DNA from: Coccinella septempunctata
Lineage: Eukaryota > Arthropoda > Insecta > Coleoptera > Coccinellidae
NCBI RefSeq assembly: GCF_907165205.1
Contig: NC_058191.1
Coordinates: 9,736,501 to 9,800,500 of the forward strand
Direction of reading: 5' to 3'
Length of the DNA: 64,000 bases
This document shows, in pieces, positions 33,225-44,221 of this stretch. The position numbers were made by a program, and so were the translations under genes. Each line of letters begins with the position of its first letter. Position 1 is the stretch's first letter. The notes below the pieces were generated by a model. The model ran no database searches. It was given only the letters and a program-made list of their open reading frames with translations, and was not told where the DNA came from.

Positions 33225-34079
33225 TAAAAATGAGTATACAAAATTTATATTCTCTTCTTCTCCTCTGTACTGTACTCTCCATCTTGAAATTATATCTGAA
33301 ACAAAAAACCAGAGCAGAAAACTAGAAAAAAAAAAACTAAATAATACATCCTTTACCAAACTGATTCGAAGACTTGATGATAACTGGAGGGAAATAATTA
33401 ATCAGAGGCACATAACTTGTTTTCCAAGGTTAAAGTTCACTTTTGTAAAATCTCTATTTGCTGAGTTGCATCGTTTCATTCTATGCAAGCTTCATGGTTT
33501 CTTTTTTAGAGTTGAGGAACTAATCAATTATCACTTCGTCACCAACGATTGAAAAGAGATTATTCTCAGGAGGTACTGCCACTAAAAAATGCGAAGGAAT
33601 TGATGAAACTATTGAAATTTAATTCTTACAAATATAGATTTTTGAGTTATTGTCATGAATGGCTAGTTATCAAATTATCATCTACTTTTTCACATCTATC
33701 CAGTAAAAAACTCACATAAATTGAAGATTGTTCTGAAATGTTACGCTGTTATCCGACTCTGTGGTCTATTATGCCCCTGTCAGAGTTTTGGAGTCGCCAG
33801 AGTCCTATATGCAAGCTAGGGTTTAAGTGCAGGGGTTATTTGAACGAATATTAGCTACAGTTTGAAAACTGACATAACATTGCGACTTAACGTCTGTTGT
33901 GCCCCTTAACAGAGCTGTTTTCAACACTGTGTCATCTACAGCTCGCCCCAGAGCTCTAAAAAACTCATGTAGATGGAGGGGCCTAAAGGAGACTAAATCC
34001 TCGTTCCTCCTTATATTTTTTTGTTCGAGGCATTATTTGCGTTGACTCACAATGGCGAGGCACTATGTTATTATCCCTT
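33225..34079. other. Unrecognised stretch upstream of the RNase H remnant
   Basis: No domain recognised. The part from about 33730 is GC-richer than its surroundings and may be the 3' UTR of the minus-strand retroelement remnant, which is an inference from adjacency. Confidence 0.35.
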
Positions 34080-34930
34080 CTCCAAAATATCTTTCCCATA
34101 GTTGCCTTTTTTTATACCACACAAAGGTTCTGGTTCAGTAAGTGGCGTTGGTGCTCCCTTCCTGGTGAGTGTGTTGTCCTCTTCGTTTCCTTTGTTCCTG
34201 AGTGACTAGGAACCCAGATTAAAGAGATCTTAGTATTCTTGCCTATTTCGTAGAGTTTTTTCCGGCACACCCATACCAGGTATCAGTTTATGACGCTGGG
34301 GTTCAAAGCTTCGCAGCTATACTGCTGAATGGATAAATATGTCACATCCTTGATAGTTTTTCCAGGTTGATGTCCCCGCATCTTTCTGTCTGGAAGATAC
34401 TTGACACTTGAGCAATGCACACTTGGTTTATGGCCCGTATAATCCAGCGCCATCTTCTGTCGTGCATCTAAACCATCTGTGAACAATTTTATGGTACCTT
34501 ATTTGAGTGGTGTATTTCCTTTCCCATTCTTCCCATTCGAATGGCATATTGGCGTGTTGAAGTTTTTTTAATTCTTTTTGTGTCGTAATATAACTAGGTA
34601 GGTTCGCTGATGAGATGTAACTGTTTGAAGAGGACTAAGTTCTCTTCCTTTCAGCTCCCCCATTGTCTGTACATAGATATTCTGAGGATGGCCTTATGGG
34701 CTACCCTATTAATCACTAGATGTAGAGATCTGTAATGATCCCATGTGCCAATGTTTAGCACGTTCTCATAGCTCCAGTTATTCACACATATGCCAGCAAT
34801 TGTTCCTTGTCTAGTTTTTTCCCGTGACCTTTTGATCTGCAGGGAAAATATTTTCCCATTAGATTTCATATATGTCCCACAATCTAAACGTACATCCTTC
34901 ACAGTATTTCGTGGTTATAGTACCTAGTAC
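34080..34930 (-). pseudogene. Non-LTR Pol remnant with RNase H domain
   Basis: Minus-strand remnant of an RNase-H-bearing LINE (I, R1 or LOA group). Pre-RNase H region: an open frame at 34902-34651 with MKSNGKIFSLQIKRSREKTR and LVINRVAHKAILRISMYRQW. RNase H start: EWEEWERK then FTDGLDARQK at about 34486-34460, the family's TDGS catalytic block with Leu for Ser, followed in another frame by GAGLYGP. RNase H end: ISLIWVPSHSGTK (about 34230-34190, the conserved WVPGHSG), then a shift and RKGAPTPLTEPEPLCGI. Multiple frameshifts; inactive. Palm and endonuclease are absent. Confidence 0.6.
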
Positions 34931-35409
34931 CAAGTTTTACCAGACAGATTTCTAAGGCCACTAGGACTGTTATCGCTTTGCTAGGAGTAATATAGACATG
35001 CTAATTCTACAGAAGTTCCAAGGTTATTCACAAACATTTGACTAGATGATCTTTCCATTCAGTGAGATGGATTTTTTTGCTGGAAGGTTCCTTTTTTGAG
35101 TAAACGGGATTACTATGTTGGGTTAATGTTGGAATCAAATTTATTGGAGAATTCGTTCACACCGCCAGGAATAGAGATATATTTGATAGTGTGGCCGCTA
35201 ACGTTCATTAATGTGGATAGGCAGACAAAGAAGAAGAAGCCCCATTGACAAGCACGACAGTTCGATAGTTCGAAGGTCTTTTTGTAATGAATCACAAAGT
35301 GTTTCCTCGAATTAACCTGTTATACTAGTAGGACTATAGAATCAGCATAACCTACGCATTCGAAGCCAAACTTCATTTAGCCTTGTTCAGAATAGGCAAG
35401 TACTATATA
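34931..35409. other. Non-coding gap before the foldback element
   Basis: May include further upstream coding scraps of the minus-strand retroelement (AVTVLVALEICLVKL-like codons near 34975-34935), but these are too decayed to annotate. Confidence 0.35.
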
Positions 35410-35877
35410 GGCATCTGATTAACAGGCTAAAACCTTGTTCAGACTACGCTAGTAGTTTAGTCGAGCATCCAGATTCCGATTTAAGGCGGAAATACGTTAT
35501 TAACAAGTGACGCGTGCTGACGCGACTGGAAATGGTGAATTGTACGCGCGTGGCGTCGCGTCGGGTGTTCGTAGTATGATTCTGGTCTATAGAAAACAAT
35601 AGATTTGATTCGACTCAACACGCATCACGTTTCATCGGGTCGCGTCGCGTTTTGAGGGGGAAATACATTATTAAAACGCGACGCGACCCGATGAAACGTG
35701 ATGCGTGTTGAGTCGAATCAAACGTATTATCATTAATCATACTATGAACACCCGACGCGACGCCACGCGCGTACACTTCACCCGTTCCAGACGCGTCAGC
35801 TCGCGTTGCGTGTTAATAATGCTCGACTAAACTACTAGCGTAGTCTGAACCAGGTTTTAGCCTGTTAATCAGATGCC
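35410..35877. mobile_element. 468-bp CpG-rich foldback element
   Basis: Almost the entire element is a hairpin. The outer 57 bp of each arm, from GCATCTGATTAACAGGC to GTTTAGTCGAGCA, match with a single mismatch. The inner arms (GCATCACGTTTCATCGGG then TCGCGTCGCGTTTT) are perfect complements around a ~19-base loop at about 35656-35675. The word ACGCGAC/GTCGCGT and its relatives occur repeatedly on both strands, unlike the AT-rich host DNA. There is no coding capacity. Target-site duplication and transposase family are not determined; subterminal repeated words would fit a hAT- or P-like binding pattern, which is inference. Confidence 0.8.
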
Positions 35878-36521
35878 TTCGTCTTCGAATGTTTACGTCT
35901 ATGCGAATCTGATTTTCAGAGAGCAAAATAACTTTTTCGAGATGAATTCTGTTGTTTTCTATTCAACATATTCACTTTTATATCCTACAGTATCGCCGCC
36001 AATGTGCTCAAAGGTAAGAGCGGAAGAGAGACGAATGAGAGACAGGAATAACTGTGCAGCATCTGTGCAGATTTCCAATAATGTACACCAGTCAGGAGGA
36101 ATCATATTAAAATACCTAAAGTGTACCCGAAGGTATATTTGGCCGCCAGATCGTTGGTTTATGTTCCTTAGATCTGAAATCAATACATTGTAAAATGGAA
36201 AGGAACTGACTGAACTTTAGAACCGCCTCTTTTCATCTCTGATTAATTGATAATATTCTGGTTATCACTCGCATGAAAATGTATATGCTTTGAGCTTCTA
36301 GGTATCATGTCAAGTATAGTACGAAAATGAAATTTCTCCACAAAAAATACACATAAATAAGGGGTGTTTTCGAAGATGAATCATTTTTTTTAATTGAAAG
36401 TCACTTATGTTAAAATATTGAACGAAGCAAATTCGCCAAAAATATTAAATGAGCAAACCTCACAATGGTTGAAAATTTCCGAGGCTATATGGACGAATTT
36501 GTGGGATCGTTTGCAGAAATA
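35878..36521. other. Non-coding gap
   Basis: Two opposite-strand open frames of 74-106 codons (about 35873-36193) overlap each other, and one starts inside the foldback element, so neither is supported. The sequence ends at the TA target of the Tc1-like element. Confidence 0.4.
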
Positions 36522-37969
36522 CACTGCGCAAAAAAATTAACGCACATTATGGAATGCTCAAATTTATTCTACAACTGAAGGTGTTCTCAATGATAATTAT
36601 TTTTATCAGAATTATGCATGCATATGTTATCCACTTTCAACGGTTTTCTTCAATACAGATGTTTTTTCACAGTAGAAATAAAAAAAGATGATATTATCAT
36701 ATTTTGAATGTATCGGCTCCATTCTAAAATCAGTCGTTCTCGATCAATTCTAGTGATCAATAGTTTTTCTTTCGTTTGATTTTCTACACTCGATTGCTAT
36801 GCAACGCGAAACACGCAATTTGACCCAAGAGGAATGTGCCCAAGCGGTAGTTTTGCGAGAAGAAGGGTGGACATACACAAGAATTGCAGAAAGGTTTGGA
36901 GTTTCCCATACAAGTGTGTCCAGAATGTTGCAGCGATTCAGGGAGACAGGTATGAATGTCCGAAGACCAGGACAGGGTAGACCACGGGTAACAAGTGCCA
37001 TTCAAGAACGTTACTTGAGAGTTTCTTCGTTGAGACAACGGTTTGCAACCGCTCGTCTCCTTCAAATTCAGCTTGAGCAAATTCATGAGGTGCAAATTAG
37101 CACTCAGACGATAAGAAATCGCCTCAGAGAATATGATTTGAGGCCTCGTGTCGCGGCAAGAGGCCCAGCTCTTACCCCAGCCCATCGAAGGGCGCGTTTG
37201 GATTTTGCGAGAGAGCATATTCATTGGGAAGAGGCCGATTGGGAAAGAAATCTCTTCACAGATGAGTCTAGATCCTGCCTCGGGGGAGGATCGATTATGG
37301 TATGTGGTGGAATATCTTTGACTGCTCGCACAGACCTAGTGGTCGTTGATAATGGAGCTATGAATGCTGATAAGTATAATATATAAGGAACAATCTTGAA
37401 GAGCATGTAGTGTCATTTGCCCCATACATTGTTGAAAATTTCATTTTTATGGACGATAATGCCAGACCCCATCGTGCGCGCATCGTTCAGGAGTATCTTG
37501 AAGAGGTTGAAGTCTCTCGAATGGAATGGCCAGCAAGAAGTCCAGATCTCAATCCGATTGAGCAGGTTTGGGACAACCTCAATAGAAGGCTGAGAAGTTC
37601 AGAAGATCATCCAGCTACTCTTAATGACTTAAGAATCCAACTCGGAAAAATCTGGGAAGTATAAGATCAGAACATTTTAAGATCACTCATTTTGAGTATG
37701 AACCGTCGTTGCTGAGCTGTAATTAACACAAGGGGTGGAAATACCAAGTATTAAATCACTTATCAGCCTTTCAGTATTTTGAAAATTGTTCATTTCTCTT
37801 CTTTCACATAAGATTCGGTGAAATCCTGAATTTTTCTTCCATTTAATGTATCTTGTTTCGTTCAAAACCTCCCCGAGAGAACATAAAAAATAAGTTATAG
37901 AGTCAATGTAGAGTTAACTTTTATTAAAATTGAGATTTCCAGAACGTGCGTTAATTTTTTTGCGCAGTG
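36522..37969 (+). mobile_element. Tc1-like DNA transposon, copy 1 (both ends present)
   Basis: Both terminal inverted repeats are intact: the element begins CACTGCGCAAAAAAATTAAC and ends with the reverse complement of the same run, at least 24 bp matching. TA lies outside both ends (36520-36521, 37970-37971). At 1448 bp with one transposase gene it has full-length Tc1 proportions. The transposase is broken, so it could move only with help from another copy. A second, opposite-oriented copy starts at 48302. Confidence 0.9.
36799..37750 (+). pseudogene. Tc1-like (DD34E) transposase, copy 1
   Basis: The enzyme would cut and rejoin element ends at TA sites. The ATG at 36799 begins 196 codons: a helix-turn-helix (LTQEECAQAVVLREEGWTY, then RIAERFGVSHTSVSRMLQRF, residues 5-57), a second helical domain, then LFTDESR with the first catalytic Asp. 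An in-frame deletion of about 28 codons follows, compared with the copy at 49 kb. A 5-bp insertion at about 37375-37385 then creates a stop. The catalytic remainder is open at 37410-37664 with FMDDNARPH (second Asp) and SPDLNPIEQVWDNL (the Glu). Stops at 37662 and about 37712 follow. Dead by at least three lesions. Confidence 0.9.
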
Positions 37970-39337
37970 TATGTTTATCTCGCGAGTTTAGGTAAAAACA
38001 GTAAAGAAAAATTGCGACTGAAACTAAAAGAGCTTGTGACATTGTTCGTTGACATAGTGCTCACACCTTGGTGAGTATTCGGTGGTAAGGAATAGTAATA
38101 AAGGTCTTACTTGAGTTAAATTGTGCCGATTGACGACGGCCCGAAAAAATGTGAATAATTAAGACATATTTCATTTTTTTATACTGGTGTCTGATTTTCT
38201 TTATCGATGGTCAGAACGAAGCGAAATGATAATATCAATAAATATTCCAAACAACAAACTCGTAATACACCAAAACCATCTTCTTGGTTAATTCTTTGTA
38301 TTGGTAAGAACCGCAAGGAAATCCGGAAATTCTTTTGAGTTTATCGTGAATAGATGGAGAGGCCTGGTTGAGCACTTGATTTTATAATATTTACTGATAT
38401 TGATAATTTACTGTTGTGTCATGTGAGACCACACTCTAATATTACATATTATAATGGATCAAGGAACGAGTGGATTAAGCCAGGAGCTCGTCAAGGAGTC
38501 AAATAGCAAATAGTAAGCTATCAGCAATGTTTTCACGGATACATTAAGTGCCTTCATACGAATTGCAAAGATCTTCTCGCTCGATGGTTTAGATTGTTCA
38601 ATGAAGAACGTTGACCACAAAACAGGCACTGCCTAGGTGCATAATTGTTCTCAAAGAATTTATTATACGGCTTGATATTGTATTTCCAATCGCACTCTTC
38701 AAAAATAATAATGAATGAATTGAATAAATATCCCAAATTACATAAAATAAATTAAGGATCTAGATATTGAACCCAAAAATTCCATATTTTATCTCAATTT
38801 CCCATCTATCTATTGATTTCAATTTACACAATAAAAAATTCGTTTTATTTTGCCTAAGCTTCAGTGGATTTGAAATGAATCAATTTTTTGCATTCGTCAG
38901 CAATAATAAATATGTTATCAGGGACAGAATGATATAGGAATTTACATGAATAACTTTTTCTGTTTATCGATAAAACTTCAAGATATCAACAGAAAAAAGG
39001 CTCGAAATCATAATTTTCTACACCTTAATAATTCCCTTCACACCACAACAAAGAATGATAAGAATCAAAATAGGATTTTGATTACATAATATATTCCTCA
39101 ATACTATCCTACATCTAAATGGACAATACGGCCACATTAGTGATAGCAATAGCTTACAATGAATAAAAATTGTGAAGGTATTCATACAACTGTATTGTAC
39201 TTGGAACTAATCGATTCTGGCAAATGGAGAATCTTCATCATTAACGGAAGTAAAAATTATGCTTTTCGGTCACAGTAGTTCTTACGAACTTTATCTCGAA
39301 GTTAATGGGAAACTAGTTGAAGTGTAATATTATACAG
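37970..39337. other. Non-coding stretch, nothing recognised
   Basis: AT-rich DNA between the Tc1-like element and the hAT-type MITE. No open frame above 60 codons has coding features, and no repeats are evident. Confidence 0.45.
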
Positions 39338-39549
39338 CAGCGGTTCTCGAACTTTCAGCATTCGTGCATCCCCCCTTGAATACTGAATATAAGTCATGTC
39401 CCCCTTTTGGGGTATAGCTACTAAGAATACGCTACTTAGAGCTCAAAATTATCGACGTTATTTACGAAAACGAGGCAAATATTTATGCTTTTTTGCATTG
39501 TCCCCCCGCGCCTTCAGGGGGATTCGCAGCCCCAATTTGAGAACCACTG
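39338..39549. mobile_element. 212-bp hAT-type MITE
   Basis: The left end CAGCGGTTCTCGAACTTT and the inverted right end CAGTGGTTCTCAAATTGG are typical hAT termini. The 8 bp outside are TTATACAG on the left and TTATTCAG on the right, a target duplication with one change. The interior carries CCCCCCTTGAATAC and CCCCCGCGCCTTCAGGGGG and no gene. Confidence 0.85.
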
Positions 39550-39699
39550 TTATTCAGGGAGAAATACTTCATTCTTCCTCTTTCTTCGAAATATTATTAT
39601 TTGACCAAGAATGAATCTCGGGGATCATAGTGCTCGAAATAAGGTTATTTCTTTGCTGTTTGGTTTTTCAGCGCTATGTTTTTGAGACATCACGCGTGC

Positions 39700-40990
39700 T
39701 TCGTGCATTTATCGGTCATTGTTTTTCAGTTTGCAGTTCCATTTCATCATGAAAAGACGCAAGTGGTTCTGAAATGTTTGGTAATACTTGCCTCAGCACG
39801 AGCAGAGGCATACCATTTATATTCCTACATTTTTTCTGTTCTTCAGTACGTCTTCTGTATTGATTTTTCAGCGATTTTAATAGCCTTTCATAAAAATCTA
39901 AAGAATTCACATTTTTTGGTGGTGTGCTATATATTATTCTCAAGTGAGGTTCGTAGGCTTTGGTTTTTTCTTGATGTATCCTTTTTCCTGATATTTCATA
40001 TTGCCTTGTTCTTGTCTACAGTTTTCTCATTAATTTCAGAATTGGCTCTTTTTCTAATTTCTATTAACGTCTCTCTGTATAATTTCTGCTGTCCTACTTC
40101 TGACTAGTATTAAATATTATCGACAGTGCATCTGGATGGTTTTTAATTTATCTAACCTCTTTGTTCATCATTGACGAACAACTCAAATTTATCTTTGTTT
40201 ATCTTGAATTTTCATTTTACTTCGTTTTTCATGATAATTTTTTCTGGGCATAAATGCTCAAAAACGGTCAAAAATTTCATCCAGAAGTCAACGAAGATTT
40301 CACTCTCTGTTTTAGTATAGGTACACAATTCCATGAGTATTTTCTCAATGCTGCCATGAAGTGCTTGATATTTTTCTCACCCAGTTCTCTGGTTAACCTT
40401 TTTGTTTTCAGCTCAGGTACCACAACTATACAATTCCAGTACTTGACATGATCTAATATGTGCGTATAAATACTATATGAATCTGATCGATACCTATTTC
40501 ATGTTACCATGTGAATAGATGTTGTCTCTTTGCGATGCTGTTGTGCGTGACACTTTTCAAAGGTTCCGTCATAAACTGTCAGCCACTCTTGTAGGTCTAT
40601 ATATAACTCCTATCAGACTTTTTTCCATGTCTATTGAAGTCGCCGGCAACACACGGTTCCTCAAATTCCAGGCCGCCATTGTGGCATGTGTCATGCTCTC
40701 ATATTTGTCAAAAAAATTTTATATGATCTCTTTGGTGATCTATATAATCCAATTACTACTATTTTCTGACTTTTTCCATAGATTCCAGTTATTTCTTCAT
40801 CACTCTTTTCAGAGTGTTTCTCTACACATTTGAGTGTTTCAATTTTAAGGCCCTCTCTGTAAATAATTCTCTACACATTTGAGTGATTCAATTTCAGCCA
40901 TTCTCTGTTAATCATTCTTCACAAATGTATGTGCTTCAATTTCTGTAAATAATAAGGACACTACCACATATATTCTTGGCTATTCAACAA
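39700..40990 (-). pseudogene. Non-LTR endonuclease domain and linker, decayed
   Basis: Minus-strand remnant of the apurinic-type endonuclease region of a LINE Pol. The clearest block is KIVVIGLYRSPKRSYKIFLT (about 40770-40700), the VxGVYRxPxG strand preceding the GDFN catalytic motif; a GDFN-like GVCCRRLQ region follows near 40650 in a shifted frame. Further down, HGSIEKILMELCTYTKTESE and FWMKFLTVFEHLCPEKII (about 40370-40240) fit the linker to the reverse transcriptase, and helical charged sequence continues to 39716. Numerous stops intervene and no reverse transcriptase follows. Clade unknown. Confidence 0.45.
40812..40960. repeat. Three-unit minisatellite, ~50-60-bp period
   Basis: Three diverged units: CTCTACACATTTGAGTGTTTCAAT, CTCTACACATTTGAGTGATTCAAT and CTTCACAAATGTATGTGCTTCAAT, separated by CTCTCTGTAAATAATT-type spacers. 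The array lies inside the endonuclease remnant. Confidence 0.7.
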
Positions 40991-41035
40991 TTCTTTTCGA
41001 CAGTGTTCTGTTAAAGCTTGGGGGTGCATAGAGTA

Positions 41036-41170
41036 CTTACAGAAGAAAATATTGGTGCTGTAGCTACCATTGTTGCTCAGTATCGTGATTTATCCATTCG
41101 TCGTCGTTCTCATCAACTGAAATTGTCTTATTCTACTACGTGTTTACGATCCTATTCGAGTTTGTGATGA
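41036..41170 (+). pseudogene. Mariner-like transposase HTH fragment
   Basis: A 44-codon open stretch reading LTEENIGAVATIVAQ and YRDLSIRRRSHQLKLSYSTT. It matches the second helix-turn-helix of DUF4817-class mariner-like transposases (family pattern EEN...V...SxRRRSQxLGxSxxT). It stops after RSYSSL. It probably relates to the internally deleted element at 17581-18316, whose preserved helix-turn-helix is the preceding domain of the same protein type. No ends were identified. Confidence 0.55.
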
Positions 41171-41264
41171 TCTTTTTCCGGTACAGAATCTGGATGGTAA
41201 TTGTAATAAGGAACCTTTTTCATTATTACTATTATTCATTGAGAAGAGTTGGGATATACACCTA

Positions 41265-41778
41265 CAGTCCCTGGCCATATTATTAGACGCATTGATTCGA
41301 TGCAAAATCTCAATGTTGAATTATTAAATTGAATGTATATGTTACATATACTTCATCTGTGAATGGTTTTCACATATAATATATCATATTCAATAAAAAA
41401 TATTGATTTATTGATGATTAAACATGAAATTCTAATATTTTGCTGAGCCACCCTGTGTAGCTATGAGAGCTTCATACTATCAATGCAGAATTGTTCGGTT
41501 TGCTGCATTCGAGGATAATGATTTCATATGTGGATTATCGAAATAACGTCCGAACCTGCAGAATGCAAGACGTCCACTGGAAGACATAGTACTTATTCAT
41601 ACTTAAGTACTAATACTACAACATCAAAAATTAATGTCAAATAGAACAATTTAATGAGAGTCGTAGATAAAACTGACATTCTGTGCAAATGAAATTCAAA
41701 TATTCTGCTTTTTCCTCGGGCAATACCAGTAAATATAAAAAAAATCCTCAGTGCGTCTAATAAACTGGCCAGGGACTG
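41265..41778 (-). mobile_element. 514-bp Tc1-derived MITE
   Basis: The ends are CAGTCCCTGGCCATATTATT and, inverted, CAGTCCCTGGCCAGTTTATT, then TAGACGCA on both, with TA outside (41263-41264, 41779-41780). Inside, on the minus strand, the last codons of a Tc1-type transposase survive: EALIATQGGSAKY followed by TAG (41472-41431). This shows origin by internal deletion of an autonomous Tc1-like element different from the CACTGCGC family. The rest of the interior is non-coding. Confidence 0.85.
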
Positions 41779-41876
41779 TATGTATAAACTCAAATAGACA
41801 CAATGAAAAAATCATGAGGACATTCGTAAAAAAATTAGATAAACGCAATTAAACACGGGCCACCGGCAGTCTAGAG

Positions 41877-42767
41877 TAGTGATTCAATGTATTTATCATA
41901 AGTGTTCTTGATCGCATTGGCCAATCTTGCATTGACCACATTGTGCGGGAGACCATTACACACATCAAACACTCTGTTAGTCAAGATTTTCTTTCATTGT
42001 TTCGTCCTGAAGCTTTCCTTCGCACATTTGAAGTTATAGCCCCTTAGCATGTCCACTTATGAACAACGAACTAATGTTAACACTGCAGAGCTCTGTAGGT
42101 TACTATGGAGCCTCCGTTTGTTCTACGGTTTTCGAACGTTGGACGCTGGAACATTTTGAGACGATTTTTACAGGAAGGTTCTTGTGTTCCAACGCTGGAC
42201 ATACTCCAGCATATCTACCTCTCCTGAGAGACGGCATCCAAGCCGGACCGACATATTTCATAAATGGCTGGACAAATGACTGATACAGGAGCTTACTTGT
42301 TGTTATGTCACATGTCGAAAGCTCTCTGTATTTGAAATGTGATCTGCTTAGCCTTCGAACAAACGGTCGTTATATGTTCGGACCAGCTCAGGTCACATGA
42401 AACGACCAAGCCCAAGTGCTTGTCACCGATAACAAGGTCGACGCTATATGCTTATCTCGTGTGGCAGACATCAAATGCTGCACCATTTGGCAATAGCATT
42501 GAGATCGCCTGAAGGATGTTGTTGGAATAGTCGTTCTCATACAATTTTTATAATCGACAAACATAGCGCATGGATATATGGTGAGCAAAGGAAGATCACA
42601 CGTGTACAGGGTAAACAAAATAAGACCGAGAACAGATCCCTGAGAGACCCCACTAATGAAAGGAGCATCTTCAGCAGGGACAGCGCCTTCCATTTTGACA
42701 CGATAAGATCGCGAACATAGGAATGACCTGATCCAATTGAGGATTTCACCTCTGATACCACGGTATT
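41877..42767 (-). pseudogene. Reverse transcriptase remnant, palm to C-terminus
   Basis: Minus-strand LINE Pol fragment. EYRGIRGEILNWIRSFL and RSYRVKMEGAVPAED lead to FISGVSQGSVLGLILFTLYT (about 42655-42595; family GVPQGSVLGPxLF with Ser for Pro) and AMFVDYKN, where the YADD box has become FVDY. After shifts, DLSWSEHITTVCSKA (about 42405-42360) and a C-terminal stretch (RGYNFKCAKESFRTK, FDVCNGLPHNVVNARLANA, about 42050-41890) can be read, ending near 41877. The catalytic site is destroyed and frames are broken repeatedly. A MITE abuts the upstream end. Confidence 0.65.
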
Positions 42768-42944
42768 CTAACTAACGTCCGTTTTCAATAAACCCATCCA
42801 TCCATCGTTTCACTTACTGACGATAGAAAAACCGTTCTACAATATATCTACAGATAGATCATAGAATTGAAATCAGATGGTTTGTCTATCTTGAGCATCT
42901 GAAACAATGGATAGATAGGTTCATTGAAAACGGCCGTTAGTAAG
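42768..42944. mobile_element. ~177-bp MITE with 40-bp TIRs
   Basis: The left end CTAACTAACGTCCGTTTTCA and inverted right end CTTACTAACGGCCGTTTTCA continue through AATRAACC and CCATCCAT/CTATCCAT to GTTTC, about 40 bp of inverted repeat. It is flanked by sequence beginning T..A, but the target duplication is not certain. It sits exactly at the upstream limit of the reverse transcriptase remnant. Confidence 0.65.
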
Positions 42945-43610
42945 TAAACGGAGATGTGATCTTATGCAAAATCAAGTGTAATGAATCACAGTTTTCTGAG
43001 AAAATTGGAGTTCATTTTAGTGCATTCCTTTCATTTCACATTTCAGCCTTTGAAAGTACATAATTCTCAAATATTCAGTACAATCATTCCGATAGGCAGA
43101 GTGAATGTAAAAACCCGTTTATCTGTATTTAACGTTGTTTTTCTTGCATGCCATTGAGGATTTTGATGTTTTTCTGATGTTGATATGCGCTAAACCGGAG
43201 CTGACGACGTTTTTCACTCTTGTCGCATTCTGGAGTTTTCAGATTTTTAACGTGTGGGGGAATTTGCCTATGAAAGCAGATTTTCCCCCGCGACGGCCTC
43301 TTTTACTTTTTAGTTTCTTTTGTCACTTGACGCTATTTACTCTTTTTTCTCTTGTCTCTGCGATTGTGTGCCCGACGAAGCGAATTTAGAATAAATTTTT
43401 TGTTACGAAGGTAGTGCACTTAGAAATTAATTTTTATTTTTCGTTTTTTCCGCGAGTGCCTTGGATAAAGGAGGTAGGTCCCCGTCTATACCATTTAGTT
43501 TCTTTGTTGGACCTACGCCCTCTACTTCTTTGACACTGCTGTACTGTATCGCTTTCTGTTATCTTTGCCGTACTTTACCCTGTTTCGCGAGTCTGACTTT
43601 TCCCTTCGCT
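42945..43610. other. Non-coding, unrecognised
   Basis: An 84-codon hydrophobic open frame at 43135-43389 has F/L-rich composition typical of antisense AT-rich DNA and is not called. No repeats resolved. Confidence 0.35.
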
Positions 43611-43790
43611 ATCAGTCATGATGCGTAAGCCCTTGGGGTAGTGAAGAGAAATTCCCGTCAACCCCCCCGTTCGCGTTCCCGAGTGTTGCAATAGAAATCT
43701 CTTCTTCTCTATCAGTCATGGAGCGTAGCCCTTGGGGTAGCGAATAAAAGTCTCGAGTAGATCCGCCCTGGTTGTGTTTCTTTCGTTTCT
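43611..43790. repeat. Direct duplication, ~98-bp period
   Basis: CTATCAGTCATGATGCGTAA plus GCCCTTGGGGTAGTGAA (from about 43610) recurs as CTATCAGTCATGGAGCGTA plus GCCCTTGGGGTAGCGAA (from about 43709). The region is GC-richer than average and adjoins the LTR-like block, so it may belong to the same retroelement. Confidence 0.65.
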
Positions 43791-43916
43791 GGAGAAACAC
43801 AATTAATTACATCCCGATACCGTATAGCAACTCATTTCACTTCGCGAGGTCATCCTTAGTATCCATTTCGTCAGTTCTGGTTGGCGCATTTTATTGAACT
43901 ACCTTTGATTTTTCAC

Positions 43917-44217
43917 TGTAACCGGTATAAACTTTATTAACTGCTCGTGATCGGATCGAATTTCCCGAATGTATGTTTGCTGATCGATTCGCTCATATTT
44001 CATACCTACACATATTTCCTTTGTATATATAATCAGTTTCCGAAGGTGTGAATAAACTGGTACATAATTTGATTTTGACTACTTCGTTATCGCTACCACC
44101 CTAGATAACAGCGAACTCTGTCTCCGACTAGCAGCTACTCTGGTAGGTTTGCTATTCTTCCTAGTGAAAAGAATAGCTGGCGCTCGAGATAAATTTCTCC
44201 GAGGAAACCACGTTACA
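43917..44217. repeat. LTR-like block bounded by TGTAAC/GTTACA
   Basis: The 301-bp block starts TGTAACCGGTATAAAC and ends GGAAACCACGTTACA, an inverted TGTAAC/GTTACA pair as in many LTRs. In plus orientation it has a TATA-like run (TGTATATATAATC, about 44023) and AATAAA at about 44052. It resembles 3798-4090. No protein-coding interior, primer-binding site or matching target duplication was found, so a solo LTR is plausible but unproven. Its right edge abuts a reverse transcriptase fragment. Confidence 0.4.
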
Positions 44218-44221
44218 CAAG

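Noticed and set aside
33184..33552. 122-codon open frame
   Set aside because: It overlaps the hammerhead-like motif and an AT-rich low-complexity stretch; no recognisable domain.
39676..40107. 143-codon plus-strand frame rich in Phe and Leu, membrane-like
   Set aside because: It is antisense to a LINE remnant; hydrophobic frames are expected opposite A-rich coding strands.
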